This document shows, piece by piece, positions 24,254 through 31,986 of a stretch of DNA of 64,000 nucleotides. Origin of the DNA: Pinirhizobacter sp036499745 (GTDB lineage: Bacteria > Pseudomonadota > Gammaproteobacteria > Xanthomonadales > Rhodanobacteraceae); contig NZ_DASYDG010000033.1 in assembly GCF_036499745.1 (NCBI RefSeq), positions 38,016 to 102,015 of the forward strand. The letters are read 5' to 3'. How positions within the stretch are numbered: the first letter of the stretch is position 1; each line of letters opens with the position of its first letter. The notes below the pieces were generated by a model that saw only the letters and a list, made by a program, of their open reading frames with translations, ran no database searches and was not told the DNA's origin. Made by a program: the position numbers and the translations under genes.

Positions 24254-27027
24254 GCGACTAACTCCTCGTTCATTTCTGTCAGCAGTTCATCGAACTGCTC
24301 GCCAAATACTTGCCATACTTTCTGCAGTCCACCCTTGTCGGCTAGCTGCGCATAGTCGAAATCTTCGCGACTGATCGAACAACTAGATGCGACGTGATCC
24401 TTCATCAAACGTAGCCACTCGGTTTGTTCCAGAGTAAACGCCGTGGCGCGCTGCGCATTATGGCGGAATATCCACTCCTGGAAACGCTTGTCGACACTGT
24501 CAGCGAACGGGCGTAGTTCTTCGTCGAGGCCCAATGCGAAGCGCACGAGTGCGATCAGGTCGGTGAGCTGGCGGCGGATTTCGGCGCCTTTGACCTTGCC
24601 GGCCTGGACACGTGCGTAGGCCGACCACAGCCGCTCAGTGGTGAGCATCAGCGGTGGCCGAGACAGTACGTCGTGCAGATCCTCAATCATGGCGAAGGTG
24701 AGCAGCCGACGCCGGTAGGGCTGCTGGTAGAAGAAATCCAGCGCGGTGATCTCGTCGCGGTGTACGCGCAAATAATCGGCGAATACCTGAATGGTGGCCG
24801 TGGCCTGCGCCTCTGCCTGTGCGCTGAATCCGGTCGAGACCACTTGGTCAATGTTGATGTGATCGATGAGCTGTTCGTGCTCGCGGCGGGCGGAGTCGAT
24901 CAGATCGCGCAGCTTGGGATCGTCGAACGGTTGACAAGCCGCGGCAACTCGGCGACGACGTGCGGCGTCCAATTCGTCGGCCGCGAGGACGTCCTCGCTG
25001 GACGTGATGCCGGCGGCATTGGCGGTATCCAGCGCATCGGCCACGATCCGATCGGGATCCAGCGCTATAATCAGGTTACGCGCGAGATCATTGAGGCTGC
25101 GGCCATCTGCAACCTGTTTGATCCGGGTCAAAGCCTTATCGTCTAGCTGCTTGGCCAATCGCACCAGACGGTTGCCGAGCGTGAGTACCGTGTCGTCATC
25201 GCGGCTACCAATCGCAACACCCTTGAGCAGATTGTTCAGCGAGACGGCAGGCATTTTTTCCAAGGGTCGGCTTTCGGTTTTCAGCGATTTTTCCACCCCG
25301 ACGGCGTCGATCAAAACGAAGTGTGTCTTAGCGCTGTCGGCGCTACTGCTGACCTTCTTCAACGATTCCGCATCAAGGCTTCGCACGCCGCGGCCTTTCA
25401 TCTGCTCGTAATAGCCCTTACTGCGCACATCGCGCATGAACAGCAGCACTTCCAGTGGCTTCACATCTGTACCGGTAGCAATCATGTCGACCGTGACGGC
25501 GATACGCGGGTGGTACTCGTTGCGAAAGTTGGACAGGATGCTGTCCGGGTCTTCCTCGGCCTTGTAGGTCACCTTCTTGCAGAATGCATTGCCTTCATCG
25601 TAGACCTCACGCACGGTGCGAATAATGTCATCCGCGTGGCTGTCGGTTTTGGCGAAGATAAGGGTCTTGGGCACTTCAGCGCGATTAGGATAAATGCGAG
25701 TTTCCACCGCCGTTTTCATCGCTTGTATCACCTGGCGGATCTGGCTGGGGTTGACCACCGATCGATCGAGGTCAGTTCTGCTGTAGGTCGTGTCTTCCTC
25801 GGTCTGAGCCCAGCGCTTCTTGCGAGTCTGACGGTCGCGGTGATCGATCCATTCTTTGGCCTTCAGCTCGGCACCGGCGCGGGTGATCTCAGTTTCGATC
25901 TCGTAGACGTCATAGCCCACGTTGACGCCGTCAACCACCGACTGTTCGTAGCTGTACTCAGCAACCACATTTTCGTTGAAGAAACCGTAGGTACGCTTGT
26001 CTGGGGTGGCAGTGAGGCCAATCAGGAAAGCATCGAAGTAGTCCAGCACCTGCTTCCATAGGTTGTAAATGCTCCGATGGCACTCATCGATGATGATGAA
26101 GTCGAAGGTCTCAATCGGCACTGACGGGTTGTAACGGACCAGCTTGGCCTGTTTGTCCAACGCCCCTAATTCCGCGGTAGATATGTCCTCGGCCGATTCG
26201 TCGATCGGCTCGCCGGAGAGGATGGAGTACATGCGCTGGATGGTGCTGATGCAAACCTGCCCATGAGGATCGATGTTGCTGGAGGACAGTCGCTGCACGT
26301 TGTAGAGCTCAGTGAACTTCCGGCCGTCATCCGGCGGCGTGTAGGCCATGAACTCCTGATGCGCCTGCTTGCCAAGGTTTCTAGTGTCGACCAAGAAAAG
26401 AATGCGCTTGGCTCCGCCGAACTTGAGTAGACGGTATACAGACGTGATGGCGGTGAACGTCTTACCCGCGCCCGTGGCCATATGGACCAGTGCGCGGGGT
26501 TTGTTCATAGCCAGCGATTTCTCCAGGCCGGTGACGGCACTGACCTGGCAGTCACGCAAGTTCCGCTCCGGAAGGGGCGGCATCTGGGTCAACCGACGGC
26601 GCAGTGTTTCTGGCAGTGCGGCCCAATCCGCTAGAGTCTGGGGCTGAAAGAAGTAAAACAGTTCGCGGGATCGTGGCACTGGGTCTGCGCCATCGGTAAA
26701 GAAAAGGATCTGACCGGTGCTCTCGTAGAGAAAGCGCAGCGGCAATCCGCCCTTGTGCCATTTCAGCGAAGCACCGGCATAGCGTTCCGTCTGGGTTTCA
26801 TGGACGCTCAGGTTCTCGCCGGCCTCGTCGCGCTTGGCTTCGATAACTCCCACGGGGTTGCGATCAACGTAGAGAACGTAATCTGCAGGCCCGGTGTCGG
26901 TCGGGAACTCGCGCACGGCCACGCCCTGGGCGGCGCCCAGGTTTAGTTCCTTGATGTCCTGGACAAGCCAGCCCGCTGTTTCCAGCTTCTGATCGATCAG
27001 GAGGCGGGCCTTGGCCTCGGGCGTCAT
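24250..27027 (-). CDS. hsdR: Type I restriction-modification, restriction endonuclease subunit
   Basis: The motor and nuclease subunit, 925 residues. A PD-(D/E)xK nuclease core is seen near the N-terminus (Asp49, Glu63, Lys65 in ADYVLY and VIEAKRD). The helicase part has Walker A ATGAGKT at 184-190, DECH at 314-317 and motif III LTATP soon after; the C-terminal third is the helical domain that binds the methylase core. All key residues are present, so the enzyme should be active. It is first in the operon, which is the reverse of the common M-S-R order. Confidence 0.95.
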   Translation of the reverse strand: MTPEAKARLLIDQKLETAGWLVQDIKELNLGAAQGVAVREFPTDTGPADYVLYVDRNPVGVIEAKRDEAGENLSVHETQTERYAGASLKWHKGGLPLRFLYESTGQILFFTDGADPVPRSRELFYFFQPQTLADWAALPETLRRRLTQMPPLPERNLRDCQVSAVTGLEKSLAMNKPRALVHMATGAGKTFTAITSVYRLLKFGGAKRILFLVDTRNLGKQAHQEFMAYTPPDDGRKFTELYNVQRLSSSNIDPHGQVCISTIQRMYSILSGEPIDESAEDISTAELGALDKQAKLVRYNPSVPIETFDFIIIDECHRSIYNLWKQVLDYFDAFLIGLTATPDKRTYGFFNENVVAEYSYEQSVVDGVNVGYDVYEIETEITRAGAELKAKEWIDHRDRQTRKKRWAQTEEDTTYSRTDLDRSVVNPSQIRQVIQAMKTAVETRIYPNRAEVPKTLIFAKTDSHADDIIRTVREVYDEGNAFCKKVTYKAEEDPDSILSNFRNEYHPRIAVTVDMIATGTDVKPLEVLLFMRDVRSKGYYEQMKGRGVRSLDAESLKKVSSSADSAKTHFVLIDAVGVEKSLKTESRPLEKMPAVSLNNLLKGVAIGSRDDDTVLTLGNRLVRLAKQLDDKALTRIKQVADGRSLNDLARNLIIALDPDRIVADALDTANAAGITSSEDVLAADELDAARRRRVAAACQPFDDPKLRDLIDSARREHEQLIDHINIDQVVSTGFSAQAEAQATATIQVFADYLRVHRDEITALDFFYQQPYRRRLLTFAMIEDLHDVLSRPPLMLTTERLWSAYARVQAGKVKGAEIRRQLTDLIALVRFALGLDEELRPFADSVDKRFQEWIFRHNAQRATAFTLEQTEWLRLMKDHVASSCSISREDFDYAQLADKGGLQKVWQVFGEQFDELLTEMNEELVA

Positions 27028-27122
27028 GCTTCGGGCCTAGTGGCCCCTGCCAGCCAACCGTGGGCGGCGACGCATTGATTTGGAGCCACCTCGGAAGCAC
27101 TCCCGCTCTCGCCGCGAACCAT
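27024..27122 (-). CDS. Possible 32-residue leader peptide overlapping hsdR
   Basis: An ATG at 27122 opens a short frame (begins MVRGESGSASEV, ends ATRPEA) whose TGA overlaps the hsdR ATG as ATGA. That geometry would let ribosomes re-initiate on hsdR, which has only a weak ribosome site of its own. The leader's own Shine-Dalgarno-like AAGG abuts its ATG, which is poor. It may be chance; conservation upstream of related hsdR genes would decide. Confidence 0.25.
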   Translation of the reverse strand: MVRGESGSASEVAPNQCVAAHGWLAGATRPEA

Positions 27123-27371
27123 CCTTATCTTTGCCATTGGAGCCCCCTTGCCAGTTGGGGCCTAATTTACGCACATAGCGGAACGCCGTCCCAGAAGATC
27201 TCCAAGGCGAAGATGTCACGGAGTCTCTCGGAAGGCACTTGCTCAAGATATTCGCATGCAAGTCAACTACTTGCGTGGTATTGCGCTGTAATAACGGCCC
27301 GTCGTTGACATGCAGGCTTATAACGTATAAATTGGAACTGCAATATACGATTTATACGTTATGAGAACGCA
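27028..27371. other. Divergent intergenic region between hsdR and the ribbon-helix-helix gene
   Basis: About 344 bp without a convincing gene, apart from the tentative leader frame at its left end. The right 70 bp carry a promoter and a large inverted repeat described separately. On the minus strand, TTGCAG and TATAAG around the same repeat could serve as a promoter toward hsdR, so one regulator might control both directions. A 74-residue minus-strand frame (27037-27261) has no ribosome site and looks non-coding. Confidence 0.6.
27305..27362 (+). promoter_or_regulatory. Promoter enclosed by a perfect 13-bp inverted repeat
   Basis: TTGACA (27305-27310) is a consensus -35; TAAATT at 27328 lies 17 bp on, and TATAAA at 27326 is an alternative -10. 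ATAACGTATAAAT (27320-27332) and its exact complement ATTTATACGTTAT (27350-27362) flank a 17-bp spacer; the left arm covers the -10 box and the right arm ends 9 bp before the ATG. Arms 30 bp centre to centre lie on one face of the helix, as for two dimers of a repressor. Autorepression by the downstream protein is inferred. Confidence 0.7.
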
Positions 27372-27872
27372 ATGACAAAAACCGTATCGCTGCCCGACGA
27401 TGTTTATGCGCAACTTGCCACATTGGCACGCCCCTTCGTTGATCGGGAGCCTAGCGATGTGATTCGACGCCTTGTCGTACAAGAAATCCTTGCCCTAGGC
27501 AATTCTTCTAACGGTAAGGCTAATAGCGCTCATTCGATGAAGCTAGTGGGTCGTGCACCCAGGGAGCGCGGCGTAACCATCATGCTCGATGGGACTGCCA
27601 TCGATGCAGATACTGTCCCTGACCTTATTGAGAAAGTAGCCGCCTTCCTTTTCGATAGTGGCTATTGGTCGAAGCTTCTGGCGATAGCACCGTACAAAAC
27701 CAGCTCGCGACGCTATCTCTTCTCCAAGACACCGGTTCACCCCAGTGGTAAGAACTTCTTCTCTGAGCTCAAGTACCGGGATCTCTATTTTGAGGTTCAT
27801 AAGAATTACGCCACGTCGCTTGAACAGCTCCGTCGCCTTCTCGGAAAATTGGGAATAAACCTAACTTTCTAA
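27372..27872 (+). CDS. Unknown protein with a ribbon-helix-helix-like N-terminus
   Basis: A 166-residue protein I cannot name. Residues 1-40 (TKTVSLPDDVYAQLATLA, then SDVIRRLVV) look like a ribbon-helix-helix DNA-binding unit. A polar linker follows, and residues 75-166 form a second, mixed alpha/beta domain with aromatic and basic residues (GYWSKLLAIAPYKTSSRRYLF, then KNFFSELKYRDLYFEVHK). It diverges from the type I R-M operon and has a large palindrome over its promoter. I infer an autoregulator, perhaps a controller of the restriction genes. Its GC content is lower than the core genome. Confidence 0.65.
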   Translation: MTKTVSLPDDVYAQLATLARPFVDREPSDVIRRLVVQEILALGNSSNGKANSAHSMKLVGRAPRERGVTIMLDGTAIDADTVPDLIEKVAAFLFDSGYWSKLLAIAPYKTSSRRYLFSKTPVHPSGKNFFSELKYRDLYFEVHKNYATSLEQLRRLLGKLGINLTF

Positions 27873-27906
27873 CGGGTCGCGTTCACAGATAGCAAGCCTC
27901 GATAAA

Positions 27907-27952
27907 AAAGCCCCGCCGGCGATCAATGAGATCTCGGCACCAGCAGGGCTTT
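27907..27952 (-). terminator. Rho-independent terminator of glnA
   Basis: Minus-strand RNA would pair AAAGCCCUGCUGG with CCGGCGGGGCUUU (27940-27952 with 27907-27919), 13 pairs including two G-U, around a 20-nt loop that itself holds GAGATCTC. Six U residues follow (27904-27909). It lies 34 bp past the glnA stop. Confidence 0.85.
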
Positions 27953-27986
27953 ACATCAGGCGGAACTCAACTACCGCGAGCAACCA

Positions 27987-29399
27987 TCAGATCGCGTAAT
28001 ACATCTGGAACTCCAGCGGATGCGTGCTGGCGCGGTAACGGGTCACTTCCTGCATCTTCAGCGCGATGTAGCTGTCGATGAAGTCGTCGGTGAACACGCC
28101 ACCGGCCTTCAGGAAGTCACGATCCTTGTCCAGCGCCTCAAGGGCCGCGTCCAGGCTCGAGCATACCTGCGGGATGTTCTTCTCTTCTTCCGGCGGCAGG
28201 TCGTAAAGATCCTTGTCCGACGGCGCGCCCGGGTCGATCTTGTTGATGATGCCGTCCAGCCCCGCCATCATCAGCGCGGTGAAGGTGAGGTAGCCCGACT
28301 GCACGGGATCGGGGAAGCGCAGCTCGATGCGGCGGCCCTTTGGGTTCGACACATACGGGATGCGGCAGCTGGCCGAGCGGTTGCGGGCCGAGTACGCCAG
28401 CATCACCGGGGCTTCGAAGCCCGGCACCAGGCGCTTGTAGCTGTTGGTGGAGGAATTGGCGAAGGCGTTGATGGCGCGGGCGTGCTTGAAGATGCCGCCG
28501 ATGTACCACAGCGCCGTCTGCGACAGGCCGCCGTAGAGGTCGCCGGCGAAGAGGTTCTCGCCGCCCTTGGACAGCGACTGGTGCACGTGCATGCCCGAGC
28601 CGTTGTCACCCACGATGGGCTTGGGCATGAAGGTAACCGTCTTGCCGTTCTGGTGGGCGACGTTCTTGACCACGTACTTCAGCGTGATGAGTTCATCCGC
28701 CTTCTTCACCAGCGTATTGAACTTCACGCCGATCTCGCACTGGCCGGCATTGGCCACTTCGTGGTGGTGCACTTCCACCACCTGGCCCAGCGACTCGAGC
28801 ACCTTGCACATATCGGCGCGCAGGTCGCCCAGGGTGTCCACCGGGCTCACCGGGAAATAGCCGCCCTTCACGCCGGGACGGTGGCCGGTGTTGTTGCCTT
28901 CGTACTTGTAACGCGAGCTCCACGCGGCTTCTTCAGAGCCGATTTCGTAGAACACGCGGCCCATGTCGTTCTGCCAGCGGACCGAATCGAAGATGAAGAA
29001 CTCAGGCTCCGGACCGAAGAACGCGGTGTCGGCGATGCCGGTGCTCTTGAGGTAGGCCTCGCCGCGCTTGGCGATCGAACGCGGGTCGCGGCCGTAGGCC
29101 TGCATCGTGCTGGGCTCGAGCACGTCGCAATGGATGACCAGCTGCGTGTGCTGGGAGAACGGATCCAGGTAGGCCGTATCAGGATCTGGCATCAGCACCA
29201 TGTCCGATTCGTTGATGCCCTTCCAGCCGGCGATCGACGAGCCGTCGAACATCTTGCCGTCCTCGAAGGTTTCCGCGTCCACCGCATGGGCCGGGAAGGT
29301 CGTGTGATGCTGCTTGCCCAGCACATCGACGAAGCGGAAGTCGACGAACTCGACATCGTGCTCCTGCATCAGGTCAAGCACGTTTTCAACGGAGGACAT
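27987..29399 (-). CDS. glnA: Glutamine synthetase, type I
   Basis: Makes glutamine from glutamate, ammonia and ATP; the main ammonia-assimilating enzyme, a cytoplasmic dodecamer. It is 470 residues, standard GSI-beta length. Visible signatures include FDGSSIAGWK (49-60 region), the metal-site FFGPEPEFF, NGSGMHVHQS, and the adenylylation loop DKDLYDLPPEE with Tyr399, so it should be controlled by GlnE. ATG 29399 is preceded by a sigma-54 promoter, and a strong terminator follows, so the gene is probably monocistronic. Confidence 0.97.
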   Translation of the reverse strand: MSSVENVLDLMQEHDVEFVDFRFVDVLGKQHHTTFPAHAVDAETFEDGKMFDGSSIAGWKGINESDMVLMPDPDTAYLDPFSQHTQLVIHCDVLEPSTMQAYGRDPRSIAKRGEAYLKSTGIADTAFFGPEPEFFIFDSVRWQNDMGRVFYEIGSEEAAWSSRYKYEGNNTGHRPGVKGGYFPVSPVDTLGDLRADMCKVLESLGQVVEVHHHEVANAGQCEIGVKFNTLVKKADELITLKYVVKNVAHQNGKTVTFMPKPIVGDNGSGMHVHQSLSKGGENLFAGDLYGGLSQTALWYIGGIFKHARAINAFANSSTNSYKRLVPGFEAPVMLAYSARNRSASCRIPYVSNPKGRRIELRFPDPVQSGYLTFTALMMAGLDGIINKIDPGAPSDKDLYDLPPEEEKNIPQVCSSLDAALEALDKDRDFLKAGGVFTDDFIDSYIALKMQEVTRYRASTHPLEFQMYYAI

Positions 29400-29440
29400 G
29401 GGGCGAAACCTCGGGTTTAGTGGGTGAATGGATCGTCCAT

Positions 29441-29456
29441 AGCAATGGATGTGCCA
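29441..29456 (-). promoter_or_regulatory. Sigma-54 promoter of glnA
   Basis: On the minus strand TGGCAC-N5-TTGCT matches the -24/-12 consensus at every conserved position. The start point would fall near 29430, leaving a leader of about 30 nt before the glnA ATG. This fits nitrogen control by RpoN and NtrC. Confidence 0.85.
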
Positions 29457-29506
29457 AGCCAAGCTTGATATACATCAATGACTTGACGGCGACGTTGCAC
29501 AGCGAT

Positions 29507-29523
29507 TGCACCACCATGGGGCA
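29507..29523 (-). promoter_or_regulatory. Probable NtrC enhancer site
   Basis: TGCACC-N5-GGGGCA differs from the NtrC palindrome TGCACC-N5-GGTGCA at one base. It is centred about 85 bp upstream of the expected glnA transcription start, within the usual enhancer range. A further half-site-like TTGCAC lies at 29495-29500. Confidence 0.55.
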
Positions 29524-29629
29524 TTGCAAATGCGTGCCTCCCCAGTATGTCGCGCGGCGGTGCAGGGCGAAACCCTTTGCAGCGCATAGGCCTTAAGCTA
29601 GGCCGCTCCCTTACCTGCCGGAATGTTTC

Positions 29630-30424
29630 GTGGGCGACCTCCTCAACTCCATCCTGCTCGGCATCATCGAGGGCATTACCGAATTCCTCCCCATCTCCAG
29701 CACCGGTCACCTGCTCATCGCCGAGCGGTGGCTGGGCGAACGGTCGGACACCTTCAACGTGGTGATCCAGGCCGGCGCGATCCTGGCGGTTACCTTCATC
29801 TACTGGCGGCGTGTGTGGGAACTTGTCTCGCAATGGCGCGATCCGGCCAACCGCGATTACCTGGCCAAGCTCGCCGTGGCCTTCCTGATCACAGCCGTAC
29901 TGGGCTTCATCGCGGTGAAGATGGGCTTCAAGCTGCCCGAGACATTGGGACCGATCGCCTGGGCGCTGGTGATCGGCGGCCTGTGGATGCTGGCGGCTGA
30001 GAAACTGGCCGAGCGCAGCGTCGACCGTACGGAGATCACGTGGCGCACCGCCATCGTGGTGGGCCTGCTGCAGATGGTGGCGGGGCTGCTCCCCGGCACG
30101 TCGCGATCGATGGCAACGATCTTCGGCGCGATGATGGCCGGCACCACCAATCGCGCGGCGGCCACGGAGTTCTCGTTCCTGGTGGGTATCCCCACCATGT
30201 ACGCTGCCAGCGCCTATGAGCTTTACAAGACACTCCACCACGGCAACGGCATCCATGAGGACTGGACCTCGCTCGGCGTGGCCTTCGTGGTGTCCGCGGT
30301 GGTCGCCTTTATCGCCGTGAAGTGGCTGCTGGGCTACATCCGCAGCCATCGCTTCACGCCATTCGCGATCTACCGCATCGTGCTGGGCGTGGGCCTGCTG
30401 GTCTTCCTGAAAGTCGGCGGCTGA
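29630..30424 (+). CDS. uppP: Undecaprenyl-diphosphatase
   Basis: A 264-residue inner membrane enzyme that removes a phosphate from undecaprenyl diphosphate to recycle the lipid carrier for peptidoglycan and O-antigen; extra copies give bacitracin resistance. The two BacA signatures are present, EGITEFLPISSTGH near residue 15 and PGTSRSMATI near residue 160, with about seven to eight helices. Start is GTG 29630 with GGAA upstream. Its stop overlaps the following regulator gene by one base (TGATG), suggesting the two are co-translated. Confidence 0.95.
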   Translation: MGDLLNSILLGIIEGITEFLPISSTGHLLIAERWLGERSDTFNVVIQAGAILAVTFIYWRRVWELVSQWRDPANRDYLAKLAVAFLITAVLGFIAVKMGFKLPETLGPIAWALVIGGLWMLAAEKLAERSVDRTEITWRTAIVVGLLQMVAGLLPGTSRSMATIFGAMMAGTTNRAAATEFSFLVGIPTMYAASAYELYKTLHHGNGIHEDWTSLGVAFVVSAVVAFIAVKWLLGYIRSHRFTPFAIYRIVLGVGLLVFLKVGG

Positions 30425-31986
30425 TGCAGTACCGCCTGCTCGATCTGGGCATCGACACCGAACGCCAGCGCGTTACGCGCGGCGAGGATGTCCTTCCCGT
30501 GTCGGGGTTGAGCTTCCGCTTGCTGGCCTTCCTGCTGACGCAGGGTGATCGGGTGGTCGGCTTCGATGAGCTGATCGACCAGGTATGGGCGCCGGCGGTG
30601 GTGGGCGAGGAAACCGTGACCCAGCGCATCAAGCTGCTACGGCAGGCGCTGGGCGATGAAGGGCGGCAGCCGCGCTATATACGATCGGTGCGCGGACGCG
30701 GCTACCAGCTGGCGGCGATGCCGAGGATCGAGGGTGAAGACTTGCCCGCGCCACCACCGCGGCGATGGCCCTGGTGGGTGGCGGTGGGTGTTGCCGGCGC
30801 GTTTGCGGCTGCCTGCGCGGCTTACCTGTGGCTGCACAGGGTCGACCGTACGCCGCCGCCCGATCCACGCAGCCCCTTGTTGGTACGTGCCTCGTACTAT
30901 GCCGCGATCGGGCAGCACGACAACAACGAACGCGCGATCGAGCTGTATACCGATGCGCTGAACCAGGCGCCGCTGGACCGCGACGCCATGCTGGGCCTCA
31001 GTCGCGCAATGAGCGCCCGCGCCTGCCTTTACAATGGCGACCGCGATGACGTCGAACGCGGCCTGGAGCTGGCCAACCGCCTGCTTGCCATCGACCCTGC
31101 CCGTGCCGCCGCGTGGTCGGCGAAGGGTTATGCACAGGATTGCGCCGGCCGCATCGACGAGGCGATGTCCGCCTATGCGCACGCCGTGCAACTGGATCCC
31201 GCCGACGATGCCACGCGTGCCTCCCTGGCCTATCTGCACCAGGAGAAGGGCATGCTGGCGCAAGCCCTGCATGAGAACCTCTCGATGCACGGCGACGGCA
31301 GCAAGGTACGCTTTCGCGAGGTGCAGATCGGCCGCGAACTGGAATTGCTCGGGTTCACCGCCAACGCGCAGATGCGCCTGGAACGCAGCTTCCGGCTTTA
31401 TCCCGACAATGTGTTCTCCAATCTGGCCTGGCCGCGCTCGCTGTTCCTGCAGGGTCGTTTCACGCAGGCAGCGTCGGCGCTGGCCGTGGCGCAGGAACGC
31501 AACACCCCGCACGTGGACCTGGACATGCTGTCCGGCGAACTGGCCCTGCAACGCGGCGACCGCGCCACCGCGGAAGCTGCCTTCCAGCATGCGGCGCGCC
31601 TGCGACCCCTGATGAGCCTTCCGACCACGCTGCTGGGGATCTATGGCCCGGGCGGCGTCGATCCGGCGTGGACCGCCGAACGCGTCGACGAATTCGACCA
31701 CCAGCTGGTGGGCAGTACGCCGTGGCCATCGCAGTATCTGGAACTGGCGATCCTTGAATTGTCACGTGACCGCAAGGCGCCGGCAGTGGCGGCGATCAAT
31801 CGCGCGATCGACGCCGGCTACCGTGACCAGGCCTATCTTCAGGTCTCCCCGCTGTTTATCAAGCTGGCGGGCGATCCCGGTTTTGCCCACGCCCTGGATC
31901 GCATCGCCGCCGATGTCGCCCGCCAGCGCGCCGAAGTACTCAATGCGAGCTGGCGGCCGCCGGACCTGCCGCCCCCGTCGCACTGA
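30424..31986 (+). CDS. CadC-like membrane regulator with periplasmic TPR-type domain
   Basis: A 520-residue one-component regulator. Residues 1-95 are an OmpR/PhoB-type winged helix (FDELIDQVW, RIKLLRQALGD, IRSVRGRGYQL). A single membrane helix follows at about 117-137 (WPWWVAVGVAGAFAAACAAYLWL). The remainder, outside the membrane, is made of helical repeats like TPRs (ALNQAPLDRDAMLGL, LANRLLAIDPARAAAWSAKG, AVQLDPADDATRASLA). This CadC/ToxR layout lets an envelope signal act directly on DNA. Coupling to uppP hints at a cell-envelope signal, which is inference. The 3' end overlaps the convergent hydrolase by 47 bp. Confidence 0.82.
   Translation: MQYRLLDLGIDTERQRVTRGEDVLPVSGLSFRLLAFLLTQGDRVVGFDELIDQVWAPAVVGEETVTQRIKLLRQALGDEGRQPRYIRSVRGRGYQLAAMPRIEGEDLPAPPPRRWPWWVAVGVAGAFAAACAAYLWLHRVDRTPPPDPRSPLLVRASYYAAIGQHDNNERAIELYTDALNQAPLDRDAMLGLSRAMSARACLYNGDRDDVERGLELANRLLAIDPARAAAWSAKGYAQDCAGRIDEAMSAYAHAVQLDPADDATRASLAYLHQEKGMLAQALHENLSMHGDGSKVRFREVQIGRELELLGFTANAQMRLERSFRLYPDNVFSNLAWPRSLFLQGRFTQAASALAVAQERNTPHVDLDMLSGELALQRGDRATAEAAFQHAARLRPLMSLPTTLLGIYGPGGVDPAWTAERVDEFDHQLVGSTPWPSQYLELAILELSRDRKAPAVAAINRAIDAGYRDQAYLQVSPLFIKLAGDPGFAHALDRIAADVARQRAEVLNASWRPPDLPPPSH

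Noticed and set aside
27037..27261. 74-residue minus-strand frame upstream of hsdR
   Set aside because: No ribosome site, no similarity and poor coding character.
20057..27900. Restriction island as an integrated element with att sites
   Set aside because: I found no integrase, no flanking tRNA and no convincing direct repeats at the borders; horizontal gain is suggested only by composition and gene content.
28020..29420. 466-residue plus-strand frame opposite glnA
   Set aside because: Antisense of a firm glutamine synthetase.
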